From Thermofilaceae archaeon (GTDB lineage: Archaea; Thermoproteota; Thermoprotei; Thermofilales; Thermofilaceae), in assembly GCA_027027675.1 (NCBI GenBank), contig JALVKT010000173.1, positions 1 through 7,525 on the forward strand: a DNA stretch of 7,525 nt, written 5' to 3'. The notes beneath the pieces were generated by a model. That model saw only the letters and a list, made by a program, of their open reading frames with translations. It was not told the DNA's origin and searched no databases. The translations under genes were made by a program, and so were the position numbers. Below, in pieces: positions 6,046 to 7,525 of the stretch; the stretch's first letter is position 1, and every line of letters begins with the position of its first letter.

Positions 6046-7189
6046 ACTCCCACTCGTCCATGTTCTCGACGAGGTCGCGGACGATCCTCTCGGCCAGCTC
6101 CCTGGGCAGCGCCGTGAAGAAGCGGACGAGGTGCTTGCATATCCTGTGGCTCTCAGCTATCTTTTTCCAGTCCTCGCAGTCATGGAATATCTCCCTCGCC
6201 TCGAGGTCTATCTTCACCCTGTAGTTTTTCACCCTCCCCTCTACCACGTGGCCGGAAACCCTGTACTCGACTTCTTCCAGGGGTATCTCTAGCCCCCTCC
6301 TGAACCTCGCCTCCCCGGCCAGCACGCGTAGGACGTCCTCGAGGTCTCCCCCCAGCGCCTCCCTGGCCCGGGCGGCCACGCGCTCGGCCTCGCCCCGCCT
6401 CAGGTACTCTTCTATGCGGCGCAGCGCCTCCCGCTGCCTCCTATTGGCCATGCCGAGGAGCGAGAGCATCTGGAGCGCGTTGTGGGGCGCGTAGCCGCGG
6501 AAGTGGTTGTTGAAGTATCCGTATATGACGCGCACCTGCGTGGAAAGCTGGTTTATGCGGGGCACCCACTTCTTCAGCTCTTCCTCGCTGTAGTGGTAGT
6601 AGTACCAGGGCCGCTGGCCGCGTCCATGCCACCTTATATAGGAGAAGTCGGCCGTAACGTGTACCTCGGGCGGCAGGAGCGGCTCGTCGACCACCGTGTA
6701 CGCGACTCCGCGCCGCCTGAGGGCCTCGAGTACGTCCTCGGATAGCCAGCTTGGGTGCCTGAACTCGACGGCGAAGCGGTAGCCGCTTGGGAGGATTGAG
6801 AGGAAGTCTTGGAACCAGGGTATCTCCTCCCGGCTCCTCGGCGGCATCTGGACGAGCACGGCGCCCAGCTTGCCCCTAACCTTGATCTCGTCGACTGCCC
6901 GTAGGAAGGCGTTGAGCTCGTCCCTGACCACTTGGGGGCGGAGCAGGCCCTTATGGGTTATGCCCTTGTAGAGTTTTAGGCTGAACACGAAGCCCTTAGG
7001 GGCCCGGGACGCGAGGTTCCTGAGGAAGGCGGGGCTCGGCATAGAGTAGAAGGTAGAGTTTATCTCCGTGGTGTCAAAGATGCGCGCGTACTGCGTGAAG
7101 AGGCCCCGGGGGGAGGTGTAAAAGGGGCCTACCCAGTCGTCGTAGTCCCAGCCGGAGGTGCCGATGTAGATCCTCGCGAAGAGGCCCAA
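6032..7189 (-). CDS. DUF72 (YecE-like) TIM-barrel protein with a C-terminal SWIM-like zinc-finger extension
   Basis: Function unknown. The protein is 385 residues, much longer than the usual roughly 240-300 of DUF72 proteins. The DUF72 domain covers about 6-248: YIGTSGWDYDDW (8-19), TEINSTFYSMP (41-51), VEFRHPSW (141-148), YIRWHGR (184-190) and YGYFNNHFRGYAPHNA (223-238). These are all hallmark segments of the family. A charged helical linker (about 249-300) leads to a separate domain, about 305-365. There YRVKIDL is followed by H336-x-C338, twelve residues, then C351-K-H353. This resembles the SWIM pattern CxCx(n)CxH with the first Cys replaced by His. SWIM fingers bind DNA or proteins in other contexts; that role here is inferred. 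Start is TTG at 7189, with GGGTGG 7 nt upstream. It begins 3 bp after the SPFH gene stop, so the two form an operon. Confidence 0.9.
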   Translation of the reverse strand: MGLFARIYIGTSGWDYDDWVGPFYTSPRGLFTQYARIFDTTEINSTFYSMPSPAFLRNLASRAPKGFVFSLKLYKGITHKGLLRPQVVRDELNAFLRAVDEIKVRGKLGAVLVQMPPRSREEIPWFQDFLSILPSGYRFAVEFRHPSWLSEDVLEALRRRGVAYTVVDEPLLPPEVHVTADFSYIRWHGRGQRPWYYYHYSEEELKKWVPRINQLSTQVRVIYGYFNNHFRGYAPHNALQMLSLLGMANRRQREALRRIEEYLRRGEAERVAARAREALGGDLEDVLRVLAGEARFRRGLEIPLEEVEYRVSGHVVEGRVKNYRVKIDLEAREIFHDCEDWKKIAESHRICKHLVRFFTALPRELAERIVRDLVENMDEWEFRHP

Positions 7190-7192
7190 CTG

Positions 7193-7525
7193 TTAGCCAC
7201 CCGTGGGTATGGGTACGGGCACCACCGTCGCGGAGCCCTGGCGGCCGCCCACGACCACGATGTATACTTTGCCTCCGCTCTGGGAGATGTCCTTTACGAG
7301 GAGGAGCCTGAGGTACTCCTCGAGGGCTGCGGTGTCGTTGCCGACGGCGCTTCTCACTATCCTCAGGGCCTCCGCGGTGCTGTTGGCGAGGACTATCTTC
7401 GCCTTGGCCTCGCCCTGCGCCTCGAGTATGCGCTGCATAGCTGTCGCGTTCGCCTCTATGAGTATGCGCTCCTTCTTGTAGAGGGCGGCCATCTTCATCT
7501 GCTGCTCGGCGAGCTTCTGCTCCAC
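7193..7525 (-). CDS. SPFH/band-7 (prohibitin/stomatin-like) protein, C-terminal part only
   Basis: The C-terminal 110 residues of a protein that continues past the right edge. The part seen is a long Ala/Glu/Lys-rich helix, EQKLAEQQMKMAALYKKE and then the repeat-like ILEAQGEAKAKIVLANSTAEA (in two pieces, about residues 4-18 and 33-53). It is followed by ALRIVRSAVGND, EEYLRLLLVKDI and a hydrophobic GGKVYIVVVGG tail. This order, a coiled coil rich in AxGEAxA followed by a 'YLxLLxVKDIS' helix and a beta-strand tail, matches the ends of SPFH/prohibitin/flotillin proteins, which form ring assemblies on the membrane. The SPFH domain and N-terminal anchor are outside the window, so the family call rests on the tail alone. 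A GTG codon falls at the very edge (7525), but it is probably internal. Co-transcribed with the DUF72 gene 3 bp downstream. Confidence 0.72.
   Translation of the reverse strand: MEQKLAEQQMKMAALYKKERILIEANATAMQRILEAQGEAKAKIVLANSTAEALRIVRSAVGNDTAALEEYLRLLLVKDISQSGGKVYIVVVGGRQGSATVVPVPIPTGG
7197..7202 (-). promoter_or_regulatory. Ribosome binding site supporting the TTG start of the DUF72 gene
   Basis: GGGTGG on the minus strand, 7 nt before the TTG at 7189, located in the last codons of the upstream SPFH-like gene. It points to translational coupling of the two genes. Confidence 0.5.

Noticed and set aside
7523..7525. GTG at the right edge as the true start of a 110-residue protein
   Set aside because: The residues immediately after it are already in the middle of a coiled coil typical of SPFH tails. 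A complete SPFH protein would extend about 150-250 residues upstream, so the gene is most likely cut by the window.

Overview
The window looks like chromosomal DNA of a hyperthermophilic crenarchaeon (Thermoproteota, most like the Desulfurococcales group). The inference rests on several signs. The coding DNA is GC-rich, with Arg codons dominated by AGG and Ile codons by ATA. Non-coding gaps are AT-rich with archaeal TATA boxes. TTG and GTG starts are used, with GAGGTGA or GGTGG ribosome binding sites. The solute-binding protein carries a pilin-type (class III) signal peptide, as in crenarchaeal sugar transporters. I cannot name the genus.

Layout. (1) Positions 1-3210, minus strand: a carbohydrate-type (CUT1) ABC importer operon read right to left. 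The binding protein comes first (3210-1771), then a MalF/UgpA-type permease (1698-748), then a MalG/UgpE-type permease that runs off the left edge (746-1). No ATPase is in the window. A 72-bp AT-rich gap with several T-runs separates the binding protein from the permeases. It probably lets the binding protein be made in excess. (2) Positions 3211-3399: a divergent promoter region. (3) Positions 3400-6045, plus strand: proC (proline synthesis), nth (endonuclease III with an FeS cluster), dcd (dCTP deaminase family) and a DUF429 RNase H-like protein, tightly spaced and probably one transcript. proC has no canonical start codon in frame upstream of its NAD(P)-binding motif. (4) Positions 7525-6032, minus strand: the C-terminal end of an SPFH/band-7 membrane protein, entering from the right edge, followed 3 bp later by a DUF72 (YecE-like) TIM-barrel protein. 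The DUF72 protein has a C-terminal extension that resembles a SWIM zinc finger. It converges with and overlaps the DUF429 gene by 14 bp.

How the genes fit together. The importer would feed an unknown oligosaccharide or related polyol into the cell. The nth-dcd-DUF429 run looks like a pyrimidine/DNA maintenance group: one gene repairs oxidised pyrimidines, one makes dUTP from dCTP, and one is an uncharacterised nuclease-like fold. I see no tRNA, rRNA, CRISPR, transposon or plasmid origin. The region is mostly housekeeping. The points most worth a second look are the DUF72-SWIM-like fusion, the proC start and the class III signal on the binding protein.
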